The notes under the pieces were generated by a model. That model had not been told where the DNA came from, did no database searches, and worked only from the letters and a program-made list of their open reading frames with translations. A program made the translations under genes and the position numbers. A stretch of DNA of 64,000 bases from Flavobacteriales bacterium UBA5081 (GTDB lineage: Bacteria > Bacteroidota > Bacteroidia > Flavobacteriales_E > Vicingaceae): the NCBI GenBank assembly GCA_002415785.1, contig DIAJ01000033.1, positions 283,530 through 347,529 of the forward strand, read 5' to 3'. Of this stretch, positions 1 through 8,994 are shown piece after piece. The stretch's first letter is position 1, and every line of letters begins with the position of its first letter.

Positions 1-1527
1 ATCGATTATGCGATAAACATACATGCCACTTGCTAAGGAAGAAACGTCAACTGTTTGATGATCTTCTCGCCAAGAAACTGTTTTTACCAAACGTCCAAAA
101 GTGTCGTACAACTCAAATTCATAGGGTTTGAATTGATTTAACTTTAACAACTTAAGCTCATCTTTTACTGGATTAGGAAAGATCTTAAAATTATTTTTCG
201 GTATTTTACCCAGCTGACTTTTAGTTGAAGTAGTTAATAGATTGCCTGCTGAGTCTACTTTTAAGAGATGAACATTGTTGCTGCTAGTCCCATTATTTAA
301 GTTTATGTCAAAAACAATCCCACTTAACAATGCTCCACCATCTGATGTAGCCAGTACTGAATAAGTATGAGAAGGATATTGAGATACAGAATAAAGCTTT
401 GTCCAAATTTCATTGCCCTGCAGATCAATCTTCCGTAGTGTAAATGGATTAGTTGAGCCAAATGCTGTTGAATTATATGCCATATAAGCATAATTTCCAT
501 ACTTGCTTACTGCCCTGCCAAACGCAGGGTATTCTGTAGAATCAGGTGAGGTATGAGGAAGTCCTCCAGCTTTCCCACCCCAAAACTCCCATCGTATGTC
601 GTTCAAGCTATCATCGGTAATAACAAAAGCTATATCTCGTTCTAACCAAAAAGCTGTCTGAAGGTTTCCACTAAATACATCCGCTATTCCTACAAAAAGA
701 TATGTTGAATCAGTTAACTGTATTCCCGAGGCAGGTTGATTTGAAATAATTCCATGATAATCAATATTCGCAAAAGGAGATGGGTTATTAACGTCAAAAA
801 GATATCGAAAATTAATTGTATCTGGTGTTAAATCTCTATCACTAAAAGGAATTATAGCTGCTCTCTGAGATTGCCATCCGGTATCTACTGGACTATCTGC
901 TAAAACCCAAAGATTATTATTCGGAGAGTAAATTACATCCTTGAACCTAAAAGCTGTAGCACCACTTGTATTTAAAACCGGACCGGTCCAATTAGTAGAG
1001 TGAGCTTCCTTTATAACATTTAACGTAGCAGTATCTAACTGAATGATAGAAGCTCTTGCATAACCACTTGAATCTGTACCTCCACCAACGATTGTAAAAC
1101 AAGTGCAATTATCAAAGAACCCAACTTCTCCAGGCCAAAAAGATTGTAAATCTGTTATCTTAGTATAAGTAACACTTTGCAAAGTTAAATTAAAAGGACT
1201 TATGCTTGCTATACTTATTGCACCCCCAATAGCAATAAGAGGACCACCAAATCCACCAAAAAGGTACAAGTTATTATTTAAATAGTATAAATGAGAATAA
1301 TGCCCATTCAAACTTAAACTATCCTGAGTTCCCCCCAAACTATCTAATTGATACAATACAGAAAGACTATCATCTACCTGATAAACCAATACATAATAAA
1401 ATCCATCTACTTCAACTAAGTTATATGGTGCACTTTCATGCCCGCTCAAAGCTATAGTGCGCTCAAATGTTTGGGCTGAGAGACTCAGCCCAAACAAGAG
1501 CGCTATGATACTTATTATTGTTTTCAT
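1..1527 (-). CDS. T9SS type A sorting domain protein (3' end cut by window)
   Basis: The frame is open from an ATG at 1525-1527 to the window edge (509 codons, no stop). I translated it directly from the sequence. The product begins with a signal peptide (MKTIISIIALLFGLSLSAQ). A long beta-rich region follows, with repeated YxxxYxLD-like segments that suggest a propeller of observation/log type. Near the edge is a typical T9SS type A C-terminal domain: FKIFPNPVKDEL, then ELYDTFGRLVKTV and DVSSLASGMYVYRI. Such domains direct export across the outer membrane and surface attachment by the type IX system. Probably about 10-20 residues are missing. It starts 14 bp after the lipoprotein gene upstream, so the two are probably cotranscribed. 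The substrate or ligand is unknown. Confidence 0.88.
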   Translation of the reverse strand, partial: MKTIISIIALLFGLSLSAQTFERTIALSGHESAPYNLVEVDGFYYVLVYQVDDSLSVLYQLDSLGGTQDSLSLNGHYSHLYYLNNNLYLFGGFGGPLIAIGGAISIASISPFNLTLQSVTYTKITDLQSFWPGEVGFFDNCTCFTIVGGGTDSSGYARASIIQLDTATLNVIKEAHSTNWTGPVLNTSGATAFRFKDVIYSPNNNLWVLADSPVDTGWQSQRAAIIPFSDRDLTPDTINFRYLFDVNNPSPFANIDYHGIISNQPASGIQLTDSTYLFVGIADVFSGNLQTAFWLERDIAFVITDDSLNDIRWEFWGGKAGGLPHTSPDSTEYPAFGRAVSKYGNYAYMAYNSTAFGSTNPFTLRKIDLQGNEIWTKLYSVSQYPSHTYSVLATSDGGALLSGIVFDINLNNGTSSNNVHLLKVDSAGNLLTTSTKSQLGKIPKNNFKIFPNPVKDELKLLKLNQFKPYEFELYDTFGRLVKTVSWREDHQTVDVSSLASGMYVYRIID

Positions 1528-1541
1528 AACACTAAAAAAAA

Positions 1542-2585
1542 TTATAAACTACCCCACGAAACCCTTGGTTTAAGTTCTGCTTCTATAATCAAACAAACAC
1601 CTACTTCTGTTAATTGGTTAATTGTATAGTCCACTCCTGTTTGATTATTATATGATCTAATTCGCGTATAGCAATTCAACACTTCAACCGTACCAAATCT
1701 AGAGGAGCTAGGCCACAAACTGCTCTGCCAGCCCATAATAGAATTTGCTATCGAAAGCTGTGTCATCTCTTGCACACATTCTACAGGAGTTGTTGAAGTA
1801 TGATAAATATTGTTTGGATCTTCAATAGGAGAGTATACTTGATTAACAGCAAACCAAGTAGGAATGTTTGGTGGACCACCTGCAGTACAGTATGCTATAT
1901 TAGTATTGCAATAACGATTAGAAATGTATGCAGAAACCATATCATTGGCATCAACATTTGTTAATGTTCCTGCATTACTATAGGTATTACAACCTCCCAT
2001 ATCATTTAACAAAAAATAATCTCCATCAAATCCATTGCATCCGCCTCCTAAAAGTGCAAAGCGGCCTAAACTAAAATTAAGATGAACACCCGAACTTATA
2101 TCGTCTTCAACAAAGTCAATATCTATTCCGGTTACGTATAAGTCTCCCGAACCCGACATTGTATCTGCTGCCACCTCTGCAATTTGATCTATCTCGTCAA
2201 AAATATCATCTTTTAAAGCTAATATATCACTACCATCTGCAGTTACACCAGATTCAAAAGCAGAAACATCTAAGTCTTCCACTCTATATGAATTTTGGAT
2301 TATCGGAAACTCAGTATCATTGCCAATAATGTTGTTGTACTCAAAATTCATTGCAGACTCCAAATAAAATAGTGCCATATCGGATTCAAAGTCACCGGGA
2401 TCAATATCATCCATAACATCTTCAGTAAAATTTGACACTACAACCTCCAATGGCGCCTTGTTAATCGCATGATTAGATTTGGATTTCACTCCTGCTTGAT
2501 TGCTTGCCGGAGTTGAATTCTCTTTCTCGCAAGCAGTAAATATTAATGCAGTTATTACTGCTATTATTATTAATTTTGTATTCAT
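1542..2585 (-). CDS. Hypothetical lipoprotein
   Basis: This 347-residue protein begins with a lipoprotein signal (MNTKLIIIAVITALIFTACEKE), with the acylated cysteine predicted at about residue 19. The mature part is acidic and rich in Asp, Asn and Ser, with at least eight cysteines. Glycine- and cysteine-rich stretches such as LLGGGCNGFDGDYF lie in the middle. I recognise no enzyme motif or named domain. The start is the only good ATG before the lipobox. The T9SS cargo gene follows on the same strand after 14 bp, which suggests a shared transcript and perhaps a shared surface role. An inverted repeat lies about 30-70 bp upstream of the start. Function is unknown. Confidence 0.8.
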   Translation of the reverse strand: MNTKLIIIAVITALIFTACEKENSTPASNQAGVKSKSNHAINKAPLEVVVSNFTEDVMDDIDPGDFESDMALFYLESAMNFEYNNIIGNDTEFPIIQNSYRVEDLDVSAFESGVTADGSDILALKDDIFDEIDQIAEVAADTMSGSGDLYVTGIDIDFVEDDISSGVHLNFSLGRFALLGGGCNGFDGDYFLLNDMGGCNTYSNAGTLTNVDANDMVSAYISNRYCNTNIAYCTAGGPPNIPTWFAVNQVYSPIEDPNNIYHTSTTPVECVQEMTQLSIANSIMGWQSSLWPSSSRFGTVEVLNCYTRIRSYNNQTGVDYTINQLTEVGVCLIIEAELKPRVSWGSL

Positions 2586-2615
2586 AATTTCTAAACGTTT
2601 TTAATTAAATGTTTT

Positions 2616-2656
2616 CAATTGCAGTCGTTGTTCCATAATGGCTGCAATTGTTTTTT
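2616..2656 (+). other. Inverted repeat followed by T6, upstream of the lipoprotein gene
   Basis: The arms caattgcag (2616-2624) and ctgcaattg (2642-2650) are perfect 9-bp complements around a 17-nt loop, and TTTTTT follows at 2651-2656. Read on the plus strand this resembles a weak intrinsic terminator, yet no plus-strand gene precedes it. On the minus strand it lies upstream of the lipoprotein start. It may stop antisense transcription, or act as a leader hairpin or operator. Its role is not determined. Confidence 0.4.
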
Positions 2657-2768
2657 ACTTTTTGATTGATTTCTTGACTTTTCCATCTCTGTGAATAACA
2701 CACTCACCAAAAAGTAGATTTTCCTTTAAATAAAAAACGAAGTATTTTCTTAAATTGATTGTAACTGA

Positions 2769-2784
2769 AGAGAGAGAGAGAGAG
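2769..2784. repeat. (AG)8 dinucleotide microsatellite
   Basis: Eight tandem AG units are seen directly. They lie in the intergenic region between the lipoprotein gene and mutB, well away from either start codon, so an effect on expression is not obvious. Confidence 0.85.
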
Positions 2785-3212
2785 TTCAAATAGAAAGCTA
2801 TAAAGCTGAAAAAAGAAATTGACATTATTCCGATTTGCAAACTATTATTTGGATGATATTTCAACTTAACTAAACGCATATTTTGCGAAAACTTGAGCAC
2901 AAGATATTATTCTTTTTAAGAAATTAAAAATTATTAACACATTATTTTGTTAAAATTAGAACTAAAAATCAAACAATTAGCTCTAAAAGCACTATAAACA
3001 CTAGGGTTTTCTTACTATAAGAAAATAAACAGGAAATTGCTTATATAAAGCATACGGGAGTACATCAGAAAGTTAAGCGTTTACTCTTTTTATAGAGGTT
3101 GATTTTGTCTACAAAAACAAAATATACGAAGCGGAAGCTCGCAGAAAAAAAACAATTATTATCTGTTTACAAAACCTTGAACAAAAACCTACAAGTAATC
3201 CGACTAGAAATT

Positions 3213-5327
3213 CTAATCTTCCAACAATATTCCCAAGATATCTTGTGCTGCTTTAGGAATTTTGGTTCCAGGACCAAAAATGCCGGCTACTCCTAAATTC
3301 CAGAGGTAATCATAATCTTGTTCGGGAATTACACCGCCAACAATTACCAAAATATCTTCTCGATCGAACTTTTTCAACTCTTCCATTACTTGAGGAACTA
3401 AAGTTTTATGTCCTGCTGCCAAAGAAGAAACCCCAATAATATGCACATCGTTTTCAATGGCTTGTTTTACGGCTTCTTCAGGGGTTTGAAAAAGCGGACC
3501 AATGTCAACATCAAAACCAATGTCGGCAAAGGAGGTAGAAATCACTTTAGCTCCACGATCGTGACCGTCTTGTCCCATTTTAGCCACCATAATTCGAGGT
3601 CTTCTGCCCTCTTTTTCAGCAAAGTCGTCCGCCATTTGCCGAGCCTTTACAAAGTCTTTATCTTCCATAGCTTCATGTGAATACACTCCTGAAACGGAGT
3701 TTATTTTTGCTTGATAGCGACCGAAAACTTTTTCCATAGCATCGGAAATCTCTCCTAAGGAAGCTCTTTCTCTTGCCGCATTCACAGCCAACTCTAATAA
3801 ATTATCTCCACCTTTTGCCCCTTCAGTAATATCATTCAATGCCTTTTGAACTTTTTCTTCATTCCGTTCTGAACGAATTCTCTCTAAACGATCAACTTGT
3901 TGACGACGAACTTTTTGATTGTCGATATCCAATAAATCAATCGGATCTTTTTCGGTAGTTTGATATTTATTCACCCCAACAATTACATCCTTTCCGGAAT
4001 CAATCCTCGCTTGTTTTCTGGCAGCTGCCTCTTCAATGCGCAATTTGGGCAAACCAGCTTCAATCGCTTTTGCCATTCCGCCCATCTCTTCAACTTCTTC
4101 AATTAACTCCCAGGCCTTTTCAGCAATTTCATTGGTGAGGGTTTCTACATAATAAGAACCGCCCCAAGGATCAACTACTTTGGTAATATCCGTTTCATCT
4201 TGCAAATACAATTGTGTATTTCTGGCTATTCGCGCAGAAAAATCGGTAGGTAATGCAATGGCCTCATCCAATGCATTGGTATGCAACGACTGTGTTCCAC
4301 CTAATGCAGCAGCTAGAGCCTCTATACAAGTTCGTGCAACATTATTAAAAGGGTCTTGCTCTGTTAAACTATAGCCCGAAGTTTGGCAATGTGTACGCAG
4401 TGCCATTGACTTTTCATTTTTTGGGTTAAATCGCTTTACCAATTTAGCCCACAACATTCTACCGGCACGCATTTTAGCAATCTCCATGAAATGATTCATT
4501 CCAATGGCCCAAAAGAAAGACAAACGCGGCGCAAAATCATCGATATCCAAACCGGCATCAATCCCGGTTTTTAAATACTCCAAGCCATCGGCTAAAGTGT
4601 ATGCCAACTCAATATCCGCAGTTGCTCCTGCTTCGTGCATGTGATAGCCGGAAATACTAATAGAATTAAAGCGCGGCATTTTTTTAGAAGTATATTCAAA
4701 AATATCTGCAATGATTCTCATAGAAGGCTGTGGCGGATAAATGTATGTGTTGCGAACCATAAACTCCTTTAAAATATCATTTTGTATGGTTCCGCTCAGC
4801 TTTTCAGGGCTTACTCCCTGTTCTTCTGCCGCAACAATGTAAAATGCCATAATGGGAATTACGGCACCATTCATGGTCATTGAAACTGACATTTGATCCA
4901 AAGGAATTTGATCAAAAAGCACTTTCATATCTTCCACAGAGTCAATGGCAACCCCGGCTTTTCCAACATCACCCACTACTCTAGGATGATCAGAATCATA
5001 ACCTCTATGGGTAGCTAAGTCAAATGCCACAGATAAGCCTTTCTGTCCGGCTTTTAAATTCCTCCTGTAAAAAGCATTAGACTCCTCCGCTGTGGAAAAT
5101 CCGGCGTACTGTCGGATTGTCCACGGACGCATAACATACATAGTGGAGTATGGCCCTCGCAAATAAGGGGGCAAACCTGCACCAAAATCTACATGTCTAA
5201 AAGTGGAAATATCACTTGCATTGTAAGTTGATTTTAGCTCCATTTGCTCAGGCGTTAGCCACTTATCTTTCACCGTCTTACTCTCAGCAAAATCAACAAC
5301 TTTTATATCTTTAAAATCAGGTCTCAT
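3213..5327 (-). CDS. mutB: Methylmalonyl-CoA mutase, large (catalytic) subunit
   Basis: This 704-residue enzyme interconverts (R)-methylmalonyl-CoA and succinyl-CoA with adenosylcobalamin, linking propionyl-CoA metabolism with the TCA cycle. Residues 1 to about 550 form the substrate-binding TIM barrel, including RQYAGFSTAEESN at 72-84. A cobalamin-binding domain occupies about 575-704, with DGHDRG at 587-592; His589 is the predicted lower cobalt ligand. Length and layout fit the family's large subunit. Its ATG overlaps the mutA stop in a TAATG arrangement, so the subunits are probably translationally coupled. No meaB/argK chaperone or epimerase gene lies next to it. Confidence 0.97.
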   Translation of the reverse strand: MRPDFKDIKVVDFAESKTVKDKWLTPEQMELKSTYNASDISTFRHVDFGAGLPPYLRGPYSTMYVMRPWTIRQYAGFSTAEESNAFYRRNLKAGQKGLSVAFDLATHRGYDSDHPRVVGDVGKAGVAIDSVEDMKVLFDQIPLDQMSVSMTMNGAVIPIMAFYIVAAEEQGVSPEKLSGTIQNDILKEFMVRNTYIYPPQPSMRIIADIFEYTSKKMPRFNSISISGYHMHEAGATADIELAYTLADGLEYLKTGIDAGLDIDDFAPRLSFFWAIGMNHFMEIAKMRAGRMLWAKLVKRFNPKNEKSMALRTHCQTSGYSLTEQDPFNNVARTCIEALAAALGGTQSLHTNALDEAIALPTDFSARIARNTQLYLQDETDITKVVDPWGGSYYVETLTNEIAEKAWELIEEVEEMGGMAKAIEAGLPKLRIEEAAARKQARIDSGKDVIVGVNKYQTTEKDPIDLLDIDNQKVRRQQVDRLERIRSERNEEKVQKALNDITEGAKGGDNLLELAVNAARERASLGEISDAMEKVFGRYQAKINSVSGVYSHEAMEDKDFVKARQMADDFAEKEGRRPRIMVAKMGQDGHDRGAKVISTSFADIGFDVDIGPLFQTPEEAVKQAIENDVHIIGVSSLAAGHKTLVPQVMEELKKFDREDILVIVGGVIPEQDYDYLWNLGVAGIFGPGTKIPKAAQDILGILLED

Positions 5328-6628
5328 TACTTTTCAATTTCTTTAGCTAACAAAAACTTTTTCAATCCTCCATTGCTTTTCAGTCCCTGTTCTTGAATTT
5401 CAATTTGATCGGCAGCTTCATTTTCATAAGCATTCACGCCTACTATTTTCCTTTTCTCTGCTTTCATTTTATCTAAGCGTAGCTGAATGCTCTTGCTTAA
5501 ATCATCTTGCATACTTCCCGACTCAAAATAGTTAAGCAAGCCACCTTTATCCTCAATTTCCAAAAATCTTTGCCATGCTTTGTCTGCAATTTGAGCACTT
5601 AAACTTTCAATGTAATAACTACCGGCAGCCATGTCGCTAACTTTAGCGAAATAAGATTCTTCTTTTAAAATCAATTGTATATTTCTCGCCATTCGAATAC
5701 CCAAATTAGAGGATGCACCCAAATCATCAAAACTAAGGGCACTAACGGCATCGCAGTTAGCCAGAACAGCCGACATGCTTTGCGTTGTTGTTCGCAGTAA
5801 GTTTGTGTAAGGATCTTTGTGTGCTAAATCACTCCAATTGCTTTCTCCCCAAACAAAAGCCGATTGTTTAAGCTCATAGGCAGAGAACAGTTTGCTCAGC
5901 AAATATCGAAAAGCCCTTCCTTTGGCAATTTCATTAAAGTAACTGCTTCCAAAAGCTAGCTTAAAAATCATTCTATTGGCTATTTCGTTGGCGGCAAAGT
6001 CGTTTTCTGTTAGTAAATCAAAATACTCCACCGCATGTTGTAGCGCAAAAGCCAATTCATCAACTAGGTTTGCACCGGCATTTTTATAAACTGTTGCATC
6101 AACTAACAAAAAGCGGTCGTTAGCAGTGTTTTGTTTTGCCTTAAAAATTTCCACCAAGGGCGAAGTAAATGGCGCAAGCTTTTCCCCGCTTTTTAAATAG
6201 CTCCCGATTGGATCAATATAAAAAGAAGATACTTTAGTTAAATCGGGATAATCTTTAAAGTAAATTTTTAATGTATCGCTTTGAAGTATCTCATCTGATA
6301 CATTAAGCTTGGAATCTAAAACAATTTGATCTACTCCATTGGCAATTGCCATTTTGATTTTACCTTCTATGTCTTCAGTATTCTGCTGAAAGGATTGAAA
6401 AGTTTGCCAATCAGCATTTTTTTTCTGCGCTTGCTGAATATCTGTAACAACTTTATTGTTTTCTATATCAGACTTTCTATAATAAGGTTGATGATTTAAA
6501 CCCACTTCATTTTCCCACACCAAGGTTTCTTCAAAACTCCTGCCTTTCAAATCCTTAATTACCTTTTCTCTCCAAGCTTTATCGCTCAAAGTTTCAAAGT
6601 CGGAAAATAAATCATTCTGCTGTGCCAT
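5327..6628 (-). CDS. mutA: Methylmalonyl-CoA mutase, small subunit (no B12 domain)
   Basis: This 433-residue protein is the partner of MutB in the heterodimeric mutase. It carries the degenerate TIM-barrel half, with GSYYIESLSAQIADKAW and KIVGVNAYEN matching the equivalent segments of the large subunit. It ends where the cobalamin domain would begin. Many bacterial small subunits exceed 600 residues and keep a degenerate B12-like domain; short versions occur in Bacteroidota, so this is probably natural and not a truncation. The start at 6626-6628 is followed by MAQQNDLFSDFETLSDKAW, a normal N-terminus. It is the first gene of the mutAB operon. A near-match to the -7 box (TACCTTCG, minus strand) lies at 6651-6658. 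Confidence 0.94.
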   Translation of the reverse strand: MAQQNDLFSDFETLSDKAWREKVIKDLKGRSFEETLVWENEVGLNHQPYYRKSDIENNKVVTDIQQAQKKNADWQTFQSFQQNTEDIEGKIKMAIANGVDQIVLDSKLNVSDEILQSDTLKIYFKDYPDLTKVSSFYIDPIGSYLKSGEKLAPFTSPLVEIFKAKQNTANDRFLLVDATVYKNAGANLVDELAFALQHAVEYFDLLTENDFAANEIANRMIFKLAFGSSYFNEIAKGRAFRYLLSKLFSAYELKQSAFVWGESNWSDLAHKDPYTNLLRTTTQSMSAVLANCDAVSALSFDDLGASSNLGIRMARNIQLILKEESYFAKVSDMAAGSYYIESLSAQIADKAWQRFLEIEDKGGLLNYFESGSMQDDLSKSIQLRLDKMKAEKRKIVGVNAYENEAADQIEIQEQGLKSNGGLKKFLLAKEIEK

Positions 6629-6713
6629 ATCGAGCTATTGTTTTCGGCTACGAAGGTACTATTATCTGATGAAAACAGAATATTTTTAAAGTGTCAAGAC
6701 CTAAATATCAAAG

Positions 6714-6721
6714 TAGCTTTG
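6714..6721 (+). promoter_or_regulatory. Putative -7 promoter box for relA/spoT
   Basis: TAGCTTTG matches the Bacteroidota sigma-ABfr consensus TAnnTTTG. It ends 25 bp before the RelA/SpoT ATG. No exact TTG is seen at the -33 position, so this rests on one box only. Confidence 0.5.
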
Positions 6722-6746
6722 ACTAACTTTAACGCCCTAAAATCAG

Positions 6747-8942
6747 ATGAGCGTGATTGACGAAGAAGCAGAAAAAAGAGAAATACGTAGACGGTACAGA
6801 GCTTTATTAAAAGTAAGCAAGAACGTTAAAACAAAAAAAGACAAGGCAAGTGTAAGAAAGGCCTTCGACATTGCTTTGGAAGCGCATAAAGATATGCGAA
6901 GAAAAAGTGGTGAACCATATATTTATCATCCGATTGAAGTCGCTCGAATAGTCGCTGAAGAGATTGGCTTGGGAACCACTGCCATTATTTGTGCCCTTTT
7001 GCACGACACCGTGGAGGACACCGACCTCACCTTAGATGATGTTGAGCGCATGTTTGGAGAAAAAGAGCGTATGATCATCGACGGTCTTACTAAGATTTCC
7101 GGCGTTGTCGACTTTAACGTTTCTATGCAAGCAGAAAATTTCAGAAAGATTTTGCTTACCCTTTCTGACGATGTGCGTGTGATTTTGATTAAGCTAGCCG
7201 ACCGCTTACACAATATGCGCACCTTAGACTCAATGCGAAGAGACAAACAATTGAAAATTGCTTCAGAAACCGTTTTCCTTTTTGCTCCACTCGCTCATCG
7301 ACTAGGGCTTTACGCTATAAAAACTGAGCTAGAGGATTTAGCTTTAAAATATACTGAACCCGAAGTTTACGAAGAGATTACCCAAAAATTGAAAAAATCA
7401 AAATCGGTTAGAACGCGATTTGTAAATCGATTTAGCTTTCCAATTAAGCAAGAGCTGGAAAAGCAAGGGATGAACTTTGAAATAAAGGCAAGAACAAAGT
7501 CGGTTTACTCCATTTATCAAAAAATGAAGAAGAAAAACATTCCTTACGAGGAAGTGTATGATGTTTTTGCCATTCGAATAATTTTAGACACCAAAGCAGA
7601 TAGAGAGAAAGCAGATTGTTGGAATGCTTATTCCATAGTTACCGACTATTACCAGCCCAATCCCGATCGTTTGCGTGATTGGCTTTCTACGCCAAAAGCC
7701 AATGGATATGAATCGCTACATACTACTGTAATGAGCCCGGGAGGAAAATGGGTTGAAGTTCAAATTCGCTCCAAAAGAATGGACGAGGTTGCAGAAAAAG
7801 GTTATGCTGCCCATTGGAAATACAAAGAAGGCACGAGTGAATCTAATTTTGATATTTGGATTAATAAAATCCGAGAGCTGCTCGAAAGTCCCGAAAAAGA
7901 TGCCGTTGAGTTTATCGATGACTTTAAGCTGAATCTTTTTTCAGAAGAAATTTTCATATTCACTCCCAAAGGAGAAATCAAGAATTTACCCAAAGGAGCA
8001 TCGGCTTTGGATTTTGCCTTTGAAATTCATTCCGAAGTAGGTGCGCACTGTATGGGCGCTAAGGTCAATCACAAATTAGTCCCATTAAGTACGGTTTTAA
8101 AAAGTGGAGATCAGGTTGAAATAATTACTTCAAAAAAGCAGAAACCCAACGAGAGCTGGTTGGATTATGTAATTACCGGTAAGGCTAAATCGAAAATTAA
8201 GGCTTCATTAAGAGAAGATAAAAAACGCATAGCAGAAGAAGGCAAGCCTAAATTCCACAAATGGCTGCGAAAGAGCCACATTAATATTTCGGAAAACAAC
8301 ATTAAAGAGTTGCAAAAACTTTTTAAGCAAGCCAATGAAACAGAACTATTTTACCATTTTGAAACTGGTCGTTTAAACTTAAAGCGAATTAATAAGTTAA
8401 TCGTAGAAAAAGGCGATATCATTGGTAGAGATCATGAAGAAAAGCCGGCAAATGAGCTAGAAGAAAAACTTAGCAAAGGCGGCAAGGGCGAAGAAATGCT
8501 AGTTATCGGTGAGGAAATGGATCAATTCGATTACAAAATTGCTCCTTGCTGTAATCCCATTCCGGGTGATGAAGTTTTTGGGTTTATTACTATAAATGAT
8601 GGAATCAAAATTCACAAAACCAACTGCCCGAATGCCGTTCAATTGATGTCGAATTATGCTTATAGAATTGTAAAAGCCCGATGGACGAGTCAGCAAAAAA
8701 TTGCATTTTTGGCCGGTATAAAAGTTACTGGAATTGACGATTTGGGCTTAGTAAATAACATTACTCGATTAATTTCCGGAGAGCTGAATGTAAATATGCG
8801 TTCAATCAGTTTCGACTCAAACGATGGAATTTTTGAGGGAACAATAATGGTTTACGTTCACGATACTAAACATTTGAAACAGTTAATCGACAAAATAAAA
8901 TCCATCGAAGGGGTAATTAACATCTCCAGGATTGAGTCTTAG
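6747..8942 (+). CDS. spoT: Bifunctional (p)ppGpp synthetase/hydrolase (RelA/SpoT family)
   Basis: This 731-residue long-form RSH enzyme makes and degrades the stringent-response alarmone (p)ppGpp. The hydrolase HD domain looks active: YHP at 60-62, LLHDTVEDT at 85-92 and RLHNMRT at 153-159 are the metal- and substrate-site motifs. The synthetase domain follows, with YDVFAIRIIL at 271-280, KANGYESLHTTV around 318-328 and VEVQIRSKRMDE around 336-347. A TGS domain (about 395-455) begins at EEIFIFTPKGE, and a C-terminal ACT domain covers about 655-731. Both catalytic domains keep their motifs, so it is probably the genome's main bifunctional RSH. It is divergent from mutAB, with a 118-bp shared upstream region. 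Confidence 0.97.
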   Translation: MSVIDEEAEKREIRRRYRALLKVSKNVKTKKDKASVRKAFDIALEAHKDMRRKSGEPYIYHPIEVARIVAEEIGLGTTAIICALLHDTVEDTDLTLDDVERMFGEKERMIIDGLTKISGVVDFNVSMQAENFRKILLTLSDDVRVILIKLADRLHNMRTLDSMRRDKQLKIASETVFLFAPLAHRLGLYAIKTELEDLALKYTEPEVYEEITQKLKKSKSVRTRFVNRFSFPIKQELEKQGMNFEIKARTKSVYSIYQKMKKKNIPYEEVYDVFAIRIILDTKADREKADCWNAYSIVTDYYQPNPDRLRDWLSTPKANGYESLHTTVMSPGGKWVEVQIRSKRMDEVAEKGYAAHWKYKEGTSESNFDIWINKIRELLESPEKDAVEFIDDFKLNLFSEEIFIFTPKGEIKNLPKGASALDFAFEIHSEVGAHCMGAKVNHKLVPLSTVLKSGDQVEIITSKKQKPNESWLDYVITGKAKSKIKASLREDKKRIAEEGKPKFHKWLRKSHINISENNIKELQKLFKQANETELFYHFETGRLNLKRINKLIVEKGDIIGRDHEEKPANELEEKLSKGGKGEEMLVIGEEMDQFDYKIAPCCNPIPGDEVFGFITINDGIKIHKTNCPNAVQLMSNYAYRIVKARWTSQQKIAFLAGIKVTGIDDLGLVNNITRLISGELNVNMRSISFDSNDGIFEGTIMVYVHDTKHLKQLIDKIKSIEGVINISRIES

Positions 8943-8969
8943 AATTTCATATTCTTAGTTTAATAAACC

Positions 8970-8977
8970 TATCTTTG
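8970..8977 (+). promoter_or_regulatory. Putative -7 promoter box for the Fur-family gene
   Basis: TATCTTTG followed by CAG matches TAnnTTTG exactly and ends 17 bp before the ATG of the Fur-family gene. No clear TTG lies at the -33 distance. It suggests a start separate from the upstream RSH gene, with a very short leader. Confidence 0.55.
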
Positions 8978-8994
8978 CAGCTTTAAGTTAACAG

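Larger units (their letters stand above)
2586..3212. other. AT-rich intergenic region without a convincing gene
   Basis: This stretch of about 630 bp separates the lipoprotein gene from the end of mutB. It holds an inverted repeat next to the lipoprotein start, an (AG)8 microsatellite at 2769-2784 and otherwise AT-rich sequence. The only longer frame (81 codons, minus strand, 2655-2900) has low-complexity content and no recognisable domain. I see no tRNA cloverleaf or other structured RNA. Confidence 0.6.

Noticed and set aside
2655..2900. 81-codon frame on the minus strand
   Set aside because: It lies in a gene-poor AT-rich gap, contains the (AG)8 microsatellite, and shows no signal, domain or compelling start site.
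3099..3296. 65-codon frame on the plus strand
   Set aside because: It overlaps the 3' end of mutB on the opposite strand and is Lys/Leu-rich random sequence.
6629..6746. Cobalamin riboswitch ahead of mutA
   Set aside because: The 118-bp gap is too short and lacks a B12-box-like sequence.
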